Source: Cyanobacteria bacterium UBA11153 | GTDB lineage: Bacteria; Cyanobacteriota; Cyanobacteriia; Cyanobacteriales; Coleofasciculaceae | DNA: 14,291 nt | Assembly (NCBI GenBank): GCA_003511885.1 | Contig: DOIX01000158.1 | Location: 1-14,291 of the forward strand | Reading direction: 5' to 3' | Part shown: piece by piece, positions 1 through 6,337 of the stretch | Layout: each line of letters opens with the position of its first letter | Position numbering within the stretch: position 1 is the stretch's first letter | Notes under the pieces: model-generated | What the model saw: only the letters and a program-made list of their open reading frames with translations | Told to the model about the DNA's origin: nothing | The model's database searches: none | Made by a program: the position numbers and the translations under genes

Positions 1-80
1 ATCGCTCAAACCCTCTCCCCTGCACCCCTGCTGCCCTGGGAGCCTGCTCTCCAAACAGACTTTCTGAAAAGCGTAGCGGC

Positions 81-560
81 TTATCTCCCAATGTGAATTG
101 TAATTCCAGGGGAGGTTTGAATGACATTGGAGCGAATAATTACCCTACGATTATATCTAGATGAATTGATAATTGTCGGATCGATGATTACTGAATCGGA
201 AATGGTGGAATCAATGATTGTGGGATTAATTAAGGTAGAATTCTCAATCCTTCCCCTGACTGGATTTCTCCCATAGTTATAGTCCCCATAGTCATAATCG
301 CGATAGTTATAATCTCGATAATTATCAGAAGAAAAGGAACAAGGTTGCCCTGTCACCGGATTTACTGGTACCGGGGCAGGAATTGGGCTACCGTAAATTA
401 TAGAAGAACAGGATGGGGATGGTACTACGGGATGCGATCGCAAAATTATCGGATTTGCGGTTACGGGTATCGCGCCTGACACCACTGACACGACTCCTAC
501 CGTTAGCGGCGCGAGGAGGTAATTCAGGCAGGATTCCTGAAATCGAGATATCTTCAGCAT
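81..560 (-). CDS. Small secreted repeat protein of unknown function
   Basis: I do not recognise a named family for this 159-residue protein. It starts with a basic N-terminus and a hydrophobic stretch (about residues 13-33), followed by a plausible signal peptidase site after VTA (residue 35), so export is likely. The mature part begins proline-rich (36-70) and contains Cys51 and Cys74. It then has a Tyr/Asp-rich tract (81-97, units such as YRDYN, YRDYD, YGDYN). Residues 108-134 form a period-5 repeat (STLIN, PTIID, STISD, SVIID, PTIIN) that could build a small beta-solenoid, although the register differs from canonical pentapeptide repeats (A[DN]LXX). A GAGGT ribosome-binding site lies 5 bases before the ATG. 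The gene is divergent from the NfeD operon across 248 bp. A HIP1 octamer (434-441) lies within the coding sequence. Confidence in coding is good; function is unknown. Confidence 0.75.
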   Translation of the reverse strand: MLKISRFQESCLNYLLAPLTVGVVSVVSGAIPVTANPIILRSHPVVPSPSCSSIIYGSPIPAPVPVNPVTGQPCSFSSDNYRDYNYRDYDYGDYNYGRNPVRGRIENSTLINPTIIDSTISDSVIIDPTIINSSRYNRRVIIRSNVIQTSPGITIHIGR

Positions 561-709
561 TTTTCTACCTCACAATGAAGGATACAGCAGATTGCAGGTT
601 GATAAGGTATGTCTTAGAAACTGAGTTTCTCTGTCGTTTCTGGAGTACCTCATCTGTGCTCGCAGCGCTGTCAATATCCATGAATGCTCAATTAAATTAT
701 AGTTCCGGA

Positions 710-780
710 AGTCGATGAGAAGTCGATGAGAAGTCGAATTACTCAGTCTTAAACTCAGTTAACCATCAGTCTTAATAGTA
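710..780 (+). repeat. Shared upstream element, copy 1 (before the NfeD operon)
   Basis: Two full 11-bp units AGTCGATGAGA (710-720, 721-731) and a partial third (AGTCGA, 732-737) are followed by ATT, then ACTCAG boxes at 741 and 753 (12 bp apart), and then a CAGTCTTAATAGTA tail. The same layout in the same orientation occurs at 3887-3946 and 6243-6309, each time upstream of a gene. Here the first ACTCAG box lies 68 bp before the GTG start. The one-helical-turn spacing would suit a regulator binding direct repeats, but a dispersed repeat is equally possible. Confidence 0.6.
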
Positions 781-808
781 AATAGATTACGGTTACTGGG
801 AGGTTAAC

Positions 809-1354
809 GTGTTACTGCCTTCTATCTTCATCGGGTTACTGGCACAGGTTACGAGTAAATCGGGCTTTATCTTTAGTCCCCCTCTATTTTGGTTAGTTGC
901 AGGAGTCTGTCTTTGTTTAATTGAGTTTTTTTTACCTCAACTTTGGTCAAAAAAAGCTAAATTTATCCCGTTAATGATGGGGGTTAGTGCCCTGATTGTA
1001 TCCTTAATTTTGTGGAGAGCCGGAATTACTCTGGGGTTTATTTGGCAGTACATTATGTACGATGGATTTAACTTACAGATTTTGTACTGGATGGGACTAT
1101 CTCTGAGTTTAGTCATCTGGATTCGTCCGATGTTTTTCAGAAGCAAAAACTATCAGGTGCGAGATGCAACAGAAGCTATCACTTTAACAGAGATTTTGCC
1201 GGGAAAAACTGGAAGAGTTTTGTATGAAGGGAGTTCTTGGCAAGCTATCTGTGAAAATTATGAGGTTACTATTTTGCCGCATCAGAAGGTTTATGTTTTG
1301 CGGATAGAAGGAAATACTTTAATTGTTGCACCAGAAAATTTATTTCGTTCTTAG
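809..1354 (+). CDS. NfeD family membrane protein
   Basis: This 181-residue protein matches the NfeD pattern: hydrophobic helices at about 24-44, 51-70 and 90-108, then a soluble C-terminal domain (127-178) with the NfeD-type OB-fold signature. Visible elements are PGKTGRV, a GxxW (G141-W144) and the closing strands VYVLRIEGNTLIV. NfeD proteins partner with stomatin/SPFH proteins in bacterial membrane microdomains, and an SPFH gene follows 141 bp downstream on the same strand, the classic arrangement. The GTG start is chosen because a GGGAGG ribosome-binding site (798-803) sits 5 bases upstream. It is the short NfeD form, without the N-terminal ClpP-like serine protease domain of long NfeD proteins, so no catalytic role is expected. 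Shared upstream element copy 1 lies before it. Confidence 0.85.
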   Translation: MLLPSIFIGLLAQVTSKSGFIFSPPLFWLVAGVCLCLIEFFLPQLWSKKAKFIPLMMGVSALIVSLILWRAGITLGFIWQYIMYDGFNLQILYWMGLSLSLVIWIRPMFFRSKNYQVRDATEAITLTEILPGKTGRVLYEGSSWQAICENYEVTILPHQKVYVLRIEGNTLIVAPENLFRS

Positions 1355-1383
1355 TGGGTATTTTTGGTGTAAGCTTTGGTATT

Positions 1384-1435
1384 TTTTTTTTAACGTAAAG
1401 GTTCACAGAGGTAGGGAAGGAGGTTCGCAGAGGTT
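1384..1435 (+). repeat. Interspersed intergenic repeat (T-tract/AACGYARAGG type)
   Basis: A T-tract is followed by AACG, then purine-rich blocks containing CACAGAGG, GGGAAGGAGG and CGCAGAGG. The reverse complement of 12459-12506 has the same order of blocks (T-tract, AACGCAGAGG, GGAGAGG, CAAGGAGG, CGGAGG). It lies between NfeD and SPFH and has no coding potential of its own. Confidence 0.55.
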
Positions 1436-1453
1436 GTGTAAATTAACTCTTTT

Positions 1454-1475
1454 ACCCACTCCCCACTCCCCATTT
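1454..1475 (-). repeat. GGGGAGT-type short interspersed repeat
   Basis: On the minus strand this reads as ATGGGGAGTGGGGAGTGGGT, the low-complexity repeat type common in cyanobacterial intergenic DNA. A longer copy lies inside a coding region at 10768-10801. Confidence 0.5.
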
Positions 1476-1495
1476 TATTTATTAGGAGATTTATC

Positions 1496-2440
1496 ATGTC
1501 TGAATGGCTTTTAATGGCATTTTTGGCTTTAACTGGTACTGCTACTCTATCTGGAAGTATTAAGATTATTAAGCAAGGTGAGGAGGCTTTGGTAGAGACT
1601 TTGGGCAGGTATGATGGGAAGAAATTAGAGCCGGGACTGAATTTTATTACTCCTTTTTTGTCTCAGGTGGCTTTTCAGGATACTATTCGGGAAAAGGTTT
1701 TGGAAATTCCGCCGCAAAACTGCATTACTCGCGATAATGTTTCGATTACTGTTGATGCGGTGGTTTATTGGCGGATTATGAATATGGAGCGTGCCTACTA
1801 TAAGGTGCAAAATCTTCATGCAGCAATGGTAAATTTGGTTTTGACTCAGATTCGTTCCGAATTGGGTAAGTTGGAGTTAAATCAAACTTTTACTGCTCGT
1901 GCGGAAGTGAATGAAATGCTATTGCGAGAATTGGATATTGCTACTTCTCCTTGGGGTGTGAAGGTAACGCGGGTGGAATTGCGGGATATTGTGCCATCAA
2001 AAACGGTACAGGGGGCGATGGAATTACAGATGTCAGCCGAAAGGAAAAAACAGGCGGCAATTCTCACTTCTGAAGGGGAAAGGGAAGCGGTAATTAATAG
2101 TGCCAGGGGCGAAGCGGAGGCACAAATTATTGAGGCGGAAGCCCGTCAAAAGGCAGCAATTTTGGAAGCTGAGGCGCAACAGAAGCAGCAAATATTAAAG
2201 GCGCAAGGTACGGCAGCGGCGATGGAAATTATTGCGAAAAAGCTTAATAACGATCCCTCATCAGCTAAGGCTTTACAGTTTTTAATGGCTCAGAATTATC
2301 TAGACATGGGGATGAAAATTGGTAGCAGTAATAGCAGCAAGGTGATGTTTTTAGATCCACGAACAATTCCATCGACATTAGAGGGGATTGGTTCGATTGT
2401 GGGTGAGGTGAATGAGGGCGAATTGACAAGGCTTTCTTAG
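1496..2440 (+). CDS. SPFH domain protein (stomatin/paraslipin-like)
   Basis: This 314-residue protein has an N-terminal membrane anchor (about 3-20) followed by an SPFH/Band 7 domain (about 22-190) with recognisable stretches: [35 protein letters not shown], and the [14 protein letters not shown] segment near 154-167. An Ala/Glu-rich coiled coil (about 175-240, AEAQ/AEARQKA) promotes oligomerisation. The tail (255-297) contains the [14 protein letters not shown] segment typical of bacterial paraslipins. Such proteins form ring-like membrane scaffolds, with NfeD as the usual partner encoded upstream. An AGGAG ribosome-binding site (1484-1488) precedes the ATG at good spacing. A strong hairpin follows 7 bp after the stop, suggesting the operon ends here. 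Length and architecture look intact. Confidence 0.92.
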   Translation: MSEWLLMAFLALTGTATLSGSIKIIKQGEEALVETLGRYDGKKLEPGLNFITPFLSQVAFQDTIREKVLEIPPQNCITRDNVSITVDAVVYWRIMNMERAYYKVQNLHAAMVNLVLTQIRSELGKLELNQTFTARAEVNEMLLRELDIATSPWGVKVTRVELRDIVPSKTVQGAMELQMSAERKKQAAILTSEGEREAVINSARGEAEAQIIEAEARQKAAILEAEAQQKQQILKAQGTAAAMEIIAKKLNNDPSSAKALQFLMAQNYLDMGMKIGSSNSSKVMFLDPRTIPSTLEGIGSIVGEVNEGELTRLS

Positions 2441-2447
2441 ATAAAGT

Positions 2448-2473
2448 TAGAGACGTTCGAGGGAACGTCTCTA
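2448..2473 (+). terminator. Hairpin after the NfeD/SPFH operon
   Basis: A perfect 11-bp stem (TAGAGACGTTC with GAACGTCTCTA) encloses a GAGG loop and starts 7 bp after the SPFH stop codon. No U-tract follows, so it may be a weak terminator, an mRNA 3'-end stabiliser, or a dispersed palindrome. Confidence 0.5.
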
Positions 2474-2481
2474 GATAACGT

Positions 2482-2616
2482 AAGTTGCTAGTTACAAATA
2501 TTGACGGTTAGATCCCCCCTAGCCCCCCTTAAAAAGGGGGGAAATGGATTCAAAGTCCCCCTTTTGAAGGGGGATTTAGGGGGATCGACAAAATCTAAAC
2601 TCATAACTAGCAACTT
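2482..2616. mobile_element. MITE-like element with 13-bp terminal inverted repeats
   Basis: The ends are perfect 13-bp inverted repeats: AAGTTGCTAGTTA (2482-2494) and TAACTAGCAACTT (2604-2616). Inside, two half-elements face each other. The left begins GATCCCCCCTAGCCCCCC and the right ends GGGGGATTTAGGGGGATC. Each half also folds on itself (CCCCCCTTAAAAAGGGGGG at 2522-2541; CCCCCTTTTGAAGGGGG at 2557-2573). There is no coding capacity. A relative of the inner part lies at 6118-6189. I see no clear target-site duplication. Confidence 0.6.
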
Positions 2617-2660
2617 GGGTTAGATACCTAATTTGATCGGGATATGAGGGGGGAAATCTT

Positions 2661-2855
2661 ATGGATGATAAAGATAATAAGCGCTATCTTGGATGGGAAT
2701 ACTTACTGCTTTTAATTGTCTTGAGTTTCATAAATTTCCCAACTATATTCTCTGTTTTCACTCCTTTGTCTTGGCAACAATCCTGTGGTTTGGGGAGAAA
2801 TCCGATTAATTTGCAATATCCCCTGTCTAATACTGGTAATGGTTTGTCGAGATAG
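2661..2855 (+). CDS. Small membrane ORF, possible remnant of a pilin-like gene
   Basis: This 64-codon ORF has one hydrophobic segment (about 12-35). Its start resembles the first pilin-like gene at 6338: both contain WEYLL, and the DNA GGGAATACTTA followed after a gap by GCTTTTAAT is shared. Its end, GGLSR-like (TTGTCGAGATAG), nearly matches the TTATCGAGATAG ending of two array genes, and the pre-start DNA (GATATGAG...AATCTTATG) is similar too. The pilin-like body is absent, so a plausible reading is a paralogue that lost its middle by internal deletion. Alternatively it is an unrelated small membrane protein. A purine-rich GAGGGGGG tract precedes the ATG, and a 12-bp-stem hairpin lies 40 bp downstream. 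Expression is uncertain. Confidence 0.4.
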   Translation: MDDKDNKRYLGWEYLLLLIVLSFINFPTIFSVFTPLSWQQSCGLGRNPINLQYPLSNTGNGLSR

Positions 2856-2895
2856 GAAATAAAATACCGATTTTCAGGGAAGGGCTTAGAGGAGA

Positions 2896-2931
2896 GGTAC
2901 AATTTATCAGTTTTCACCAATAAATTGTACC
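2896..2931. terminator. Bidirectional terminator-like hairpin between convergent genes
   Basis: A 12-bp perfect stem (GGTACAATTTAT, 2896-2907, with ATAAATTGTACC, 2920-2931) encloses a 12-nt loop. It sits between the small ORF ending at 2855 and the convergent Uma2 gene ending at 2997, where a two-way terminator would be expected. The A/T-rich flank AATTTTAACC follows. Confidence 0.55.
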
Positions 2932-2996
2932 AATTTTAACCATAAGGAACTCAAGAGATAAGCGATATAAATTTCCCTTAATCCACAACTACTTCT

Positions 2997-3761
2997 TCAG
3001 CCAATATCCTCCGGATTAATACCCAAAGCCCGTAATTGTTCCGCTAAAATTTGAGCGCGTTGTTCAGCTTGTGTTGCTCTTGATTCAGCTTGTATTGCTC
3101 TTGATTCAGCTTGTGTTGCTCTTGATTCCGCCTCTTGAGCGCGTTCATCTCCAGTAGGAATTACCGTACCATCTTGATAACACCAACGCACCCAAATATC
3201 ATGCTTTCCTTCAAATTCTCCTTCCCATATAGTTAATCCCAATCCCACTTGTTCTAACCATGTTTCTGTAGTCTCAAAATATCGACTTCCCCGTAGTTCA
3301 TAGATCCGGAGTGGTTGTTCTCCTAATTGACGAGTTGGATCGTATATGATGTAATAACTCACCCGCATTTGTTGGTAAATTCTCAGTTTTTCTCCTAATT
3401 CATCTCCCACTTTATTAGAGACAATTTCTATGACAACTTCTGGAGGTTTCCCAAAACGCCAAACCAAGTAAACGCGATTTTGCTTCGCCCACCAATTCTC
3501 TGGTACTTGTACATCCAAACTGAGAAATACATCAGGTACAATAGCAGGTTCACCTTCGGTGTGGTAAATACCAACATTAGCTTCAGCTAAAAAAGTCCGA
3601 TGTTGTACTGAAGTGTAAAGGGAACTAACTAAAAGGCGTTGTTGTTTGGCAGATGCGAAGTTATCCACGGGCGTATCGTCTTCGGTAATTAAGGTATCAG
3701 CGTCTGGGATAGAGTAATCATCGCGCAATAAAATTTCCTGAACCATGATTTTGTCCACCAT
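2997..3761 (-). CDS. Uma2 family endonuclease-fold protein (DUF820)
   Basis: This 254-residue protein has the Uma2/DUF820 PD-(D/E)xK nuclease-fold pattern: VPDVFLSLD with Asp77, PPEVVIEIVS with Glu112, a downstream lysine (Lys125 in GEKL) and YYIIYDP (136-142). These are the acidic and basic residues expected of the metal-binding active site. Cyanobacteria carry many copies of this family; the biological role is not established. The C-terminal tail (about 205-245) is a coiled coil with RAxQAES heptads encoded by near-identical 21-bp DNA units. The first ATG (3761) is used, but a second in-frame ATG at 3746 is equally plausible, since neither has a clear ribosome-binding site. It is convergent with the upstream ORF and divergent from the permease. 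Confidence 0.88.
   Translation of the reverse strand: MVDKIMVQEILLRDDYSIPDADTLITEDDTPVDNFASAKQQRLLVSSLYTSVQHRTFLAEANVGIYHTEGEPAIVPDVFLSLDVQVPENWWAKQNRVYLVWRFGKPPEVVIEIVSNKVGDELGEKLRIYQQMRVSYYIIYDPTRQLGEQPLRIYELRGSRYFETTETWLEQVGLGLTIWEGEFEGKHDIWVRWCYQDGTVIPTGDERAQEAESRATQAESRAIQAESRATQAEQRAQILAEQLRALGINPEDIG
3064..3126 (-). repeat. Three 21-bp tandem repeats coding for coiled-coil heptads
   Basis: Three consecutive 21-bp units (3064-3084, 3085-3105, 3106-3126) differ by only one base in the middle copy. Each encodes one RA[TI]QAES-type heptad at the end of the Uma2 gene. A more diverged unit flanks the block. Such units can expand or contract in frame, changing coiled-coil length by one heptad at a time. 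Confidence 0.85.
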
Positions 3762-3813
3762 TTATTATTTAATATGTTAGCATAATTTATGGATATGAAA
3801 CTTGTATAAACAG

Positions 3814-3880
3814 GTTTGTAGTAAGCACTTTAGTGCCTGCTTCTTGTGGCTTTTGGGGCACTGAAGTGCCTACTACAAAC
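3814..3880. repeat. Palindromic MITE-like repeat
   Basis: Inverted arms of 24 nt (3814-3837 and 3857-3880) match at 22 positions, with outer ends GTTTGTAGTA and TACTACAAAC. Each arm also carries its own small palindrome (GCACTTTAGTGC; GCACTGAAGTGC). The short centre encodes nothing. It lies just before shared upstream element copy 2, in the gap between the divergent Uma2 and permease genes. Confidence 0.65.
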
Positions 3881-3886
3881 AGAGGA

Positions 3887-3946
3887 AGTCGATGAGAAGT
3901 CGAATTACTCAGTCTCAAACTCAGGTAGTTATCAGCTTTAATAGTA
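3887..3946 (+). repeat. Shared upstream element, copy 2 (before the ABC-2 permease)
   Basis: One AGTCGATGAGA unit (3887-3897) plus AGTCGA, then ATT, then ACTCAG boxes at 3907 and 3919, and a CAGCTTTAATAGTA tail. It matches copies at 710 and 6243 in order and orientation. The first ACTCAG box is 110 bp before the ATG at 4017, farther than in the other two copies. Confidence 0.6.
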
Positions 3947-4016
3947 GATATACATCTAGTCAGATAGATGAGAAGACTAACCATCTAAATAGGAATTTAA
4001 TCGGGAGAATCTGATT

Positions 4017-5684
4017 ATGCTACACAATTTAGTCACTCAACTAGGAGAATGGAATCCTCAGTTATTCCGAGAAATTAAAGGTAACCTCAAATCCCGTAAT
4101 GTCACCATGGCAGTTGCTATCTCACTCCTGGGACAAATTTTGCTGTTTTGCTATTTTTACAGTCAGCTACCCTTTGATCAAAATTATAGCCAATACTGCC
4201 TCCGTTCAAAAGATTACGAGTGCCTCAAGGATGGGGCTGGTAATCTTCTCATCAATTGGCAGAAATGGTGGCACGCGATATTTATTAATTTTTCGGGGAT
4301 TAGTATCTTTCTGCTGTTAGTGGTGGGAACTTACCTGATTATTAACAACTTATCACAGGAAGAAAGTCGCGGTACTCTCAATTTTATTCGCATGTCACCT
4401 CGCTCGGAAGTCAATATTTTAATGGGGAAGTTATTGGGCGTACCTATTTTACTTTATCTGGTGGTTATCCTCGCCATTCCCTTATATTTATGGGTGGGAT
4501 TTTCCGCTCACATTCCTTTGGGTAAGATTTTAAGTTTCTGGGCAATTCTGGTGGGTAGCTCTGTTTTATTCTACAGTGCAGCATTGCTGTGCAGTTTAGT
4601 TGGTGCTGGGAGTAGTAGTAGTTTTTTAGCCTTGTCAGGTGGTATTGCGGTTCTCTTTTTACTATTTCTAATGCTCGCGATGGGAAATGGTTATACAGTT
4701 GAGAAAGATCCATCAAATTGGCTGAAGCTATTTAGTCCATTTACGGCAATATCATATCTATTCCCTACTTCTGAAAGCAATGCAGAAAATTGGTCAAATT
4801 TCCAGTGGTATTACTTACCATTAAGTGGAGGAGTTATCAGTTTTGTCGGTTTCTCTTTGTTCAATTATGGCTTGTGGAGCTATTGGATTTGGCAGGCAGT
4901 GAGACGTTGTTTTCGCAATCCCAATGCTACTATCCTCAACAAGGGGCAAAGTTATGCCATCGTTGCTAGCTTTGAAGTAATGATTTTAGGATTTGCTGTG
5001 CCAGACTACCAATATAGTGATGCAATGTACATCTTTGGCAATAATTTAAGCCTACTCTCGTGTTTCAACTTAATACTGCTTTTGGGTTTAATTGCCACAC
5101 TCTTACCTCAGCGACAAAACTTGCAAGATTGGGCACGCTACAAACAAGTAAAAAATCCAAAATCTCAACTCAAATTACAGCTATTTAAGGATTCAGCAGA
5201 CTTAGTTTGGGGCGAAAAGAGTCCAGGAGTAGTAGCAATAGGGATTAATCTTGCGATCGCAGCTACTCCCATCCTATTCTGGATTTTACTACAGCCTGTG
5301 GATAGTCTGGTCAAAACCAAGGTAATCTTTGGCGTACTATTCTTTATTAGCTGGATGATGATTTCTGCTACTATCGCCCAGTTAACCCTGATGATGAAAT
5401 CGAAAAAACGCCCCCTTTGGGCTGCCGGGATTGTTGCTACCGTCATATTCTTACCACCAACAATTCTCGGCATACTTGGCATTTCACCCGAAGAAAATCC
5501 CATCTTATGGCTATTTTCCAGCTTTTTCTACCTGGGAATAGAAAATGCAACAAACAGTGCCATTTTCATCGCACTCCTAGGTGAATGGACGGTTTTAGCC
5601 TTATTAAACTTACAACTAGTCAGGCAATTGCAGAAAGCTGGCGAATCCGCCACCAAAAAACTCCTAGCCACTCATTCTTATTGA
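4017..5684 (+). CDS. ABC-2-type transporter permease
   Basis: This 555-residue, highly hydrophobic protein has roughly 11-12 predicted membrane helices (for example 33-50, 88-110, 138-162, 172-197, 203-223, 266-293, 342-363, 404-425, 436-458, 466-488, 512-535). The first half carries the ABC-2 hallmark between helices 2 and 3: EESRGTLNFIRMSP followed by LMGKLLGVP (about 115-143), the coupling-type region that contacts the ATPase. The second half (from about 390) may be a second permease-like half. A GGGAG ribosome-binding site (4003-4007) precedes the ATG. No ATP-binding subunit is encoded on either side, so the partner must be elsewhere. Substrate cannot be inferred. A HIP1 octamer lies at 5253-5260. 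Shared upstream element copy 2 precedes it. Confidence 0.82.
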   Translation: MLHNLVTQLGEWNPQLFREIKGNLKSRNVTMAVAISLLGQILLFCYFYSQLPFDQNYSQYCLRSKDYECLKDGAGNLLINWQKWWHAIFINFSGISIFLLLVVGTYLIINNLSQEESRGTLNFIRMSPRSEVNILMGKLLGVPILLYLVVILAIPLYLWVGFSAHIPLGKILSFWAILVGSSVLFYSAALLCSLVGAGSSSSFLALSGGIAVLFLLFLMLAMGNGYTVEKDPSNWLKLFSPFTAISYLFPTSESNAENWSNFQWYYLPLSGGVISFVGFSLFNYGLWSYWIWQAVRRCFRNPNATILNKGQSYAIVASFEVMILGFAVPDYQYSDAMYIFGNNLSLLSCFNLILLLGLIATLLPQRQNLQDWARYKQVKNPKSQLKLQLFKDSADLVWGEKSPGVVAIGINLAIAATPILFWILLQPVDSLVKTKVIFGVLFFISWMMISATIAQLTLMMKSKKRPLWAAGIVATVIFLPPTILGILGISPEENPILWLFSSFFYLGIENATNSAIFIALLGEWTVLALLNLQLVRQLQKAGESATKKLLATHSY

Positions 5685-5691
5685 CAATAAA

Positions 5692-5722
5692 GTAGGGTTC
5701 GTTATGCGAAAGCTAACGCACC
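5692..5722 (+). repeat. GTAGGGTGCGTTA-type palindromic repeat, copy 1
   Basis: GTAGGGTTCGTTATGCGAAAG is followed by CTAACGCACC; it forms a 9-bp stem with one mismatch (GGTTCGTTA with TAACGCACC). It lies 7 bp after the permease stop, so it may help terminate transcription. The same unit is repeated 54 bp on and, inverted, at 12380-12409. Confidence 0.65.
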
Positions 5723-5745
5723 ATTGATAATTATTCCATTAATCC

Positions 5746-5776
5746 GTAGGGTGCGTTATACGAAAGCTAACGCACC
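5746..5776 (+). repeat. GTAGGGTGCGTTA-type palindromic repeat, copy 2
   Basis: A perfect 9-bp stem (GGTGCGTTA, 5750-5758; TAACGCACC, 5768-5776) encloses a 9-nt loop. This is the cleanest hairpin of the three copies in the window and the second of a direct pair after the permease gene. Confidence 0.7.
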
Positions 5777-5837
5777 ATCCACTAATAGTGTCGATAGTGC
5801 ATAATTCTAATAAATTATCGCGATAACCCGACAGCCC

Positions 5838-6067
5838 GACAGTGGTTTAAACCACTGTCTCATAACTGAAGTCGGTTTCACATCTTGCACCAGTTTCAAT
5901 AAGAGGCTCTGCCTCCCTGCTATTGAGAATGGTATCTCAGTTAAAACCGACTGAATCAAACAAAATTTCAGTCCATTTTAATGGACTTGAGCTATTAGCC
6001 GTAGAATTAATTCTACGGCGGGTTTGGCTTCTTACTGACAAGGATGCAAGTTATTAGTTAAAACCGA
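5838..6067. repeat. Composite palindrome-rich intergenic repeat
   Basis: This gene-free stretch holds successive palindromes: GACAGTGGTTTAAACCACTGTC less its outer bases (5839-5858 core, perfect over 5838-5859), GAGGC-TCT-GCCTC (5903-5915) inside a TCAATA/TATTGA stem, AGTCCATTTTAATGGACT (5970-5987), and GCCGTAGAATT/AATTCTACGGC (5998-6019). Between and around them lie inverted GTCGGTTT (5871) and AAAACCGAC ends (to 5951 and to 6067). No ORF or RNA gene is visible. It resembles modular repeats dispersed in Oscillatoriales genomes. Confidence 0.6.
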
Positions 6068-6117
6068 CGCTCATCAGAAATCGCAGTGCAGCAGACATCT
6101 TACCAAAGTAGATTGTT

Positions 6118-6189
6118 GCCCCCCTAACCCCCCAAATCTAAAGGAAAGCTGAATCTGAAAGTCCCCCAGAATTGGGGGATTTAGGGGGC
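6118..6189. repeat. G/C-run palindromic element, relative of 2511-2585
   Basis: Facing arms GCCCCCCTAACCCCCCAAAT (6118-6137) and ATTGGGGGATTTAGGGGGC (6171-6189), with an inner 7-bp hairpin (TCCCCCA/TGGGGGA, 6162-6179). The arm structure CCCCCTAANCCCCC matches the core of the element at 2482-2616, but without the AAGTTGCTAGTTA ends. Confidence 0.65.
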
Positions 6190-6242
6190 ATTTCAGGATT
6201 TATGCCAGAAGTCTAACATCCAAGTTTGCTCTCAATCTCAAT

Positions 6243-6309
6243 AGTCGATGAGAAGTCGATGAGTACTCGAATTACTCAGTCTCAAACTCAGGTAAGCCTC
6301 GGCTTTAAT
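6243..6309 (+). repeat. Shared upstream element, copy 3 (before the pilin-like array)
   Basis: AGTCGATGAGA (6243-6253) and AGTCGATGAGT (6254-6264), then ACTCGA, ATT, ACTCAG boxes at 6274 and 6286, and a GGCTTTAATC tail. Same order and orientation as at 710 and 3887. The first ACTCAG box is 64 bp before the ATG of the first pilin-like gene, almost the same distance as in copy 1. Confidence 0.6.
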
Positions 6310-6337
6310 CAAGATATAGAGTTAAAGAGGCAATCTG

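Noticed and set aside
413..718. Plus-strand open frame opposite the secreted repeat protein
   Set aside because: It is antisense to a better gene that has a signal peptide, clear repeats and a ribosome-binding site; this frame shows no domain.
1323..1514. 63-codon open frame between NfeD and SPFH
   Set aside because: It overlaps the end of NfeD and start of SPFH and translates an interspersed repeat; no ribosome-binding site or recognisable fold.
3787..3984. Minus-strand open frame upstream of the permease
   Set aside because: It reads through the palindromic repeat 3814-3880 and the shared upstream element, both non-coding features.
5165..5503. Minus-strand open frame inside the permease gene
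   Set aside because: Antisense to membrane helices of a well-supported permease; no independent evidence.
6118..6189. Intrinsic terminator for the permease
   Set aside because: It lies more than 400 bp after the stop and belongs to a repeat family also seen at 2482-2616; a dispersed element explains it better.
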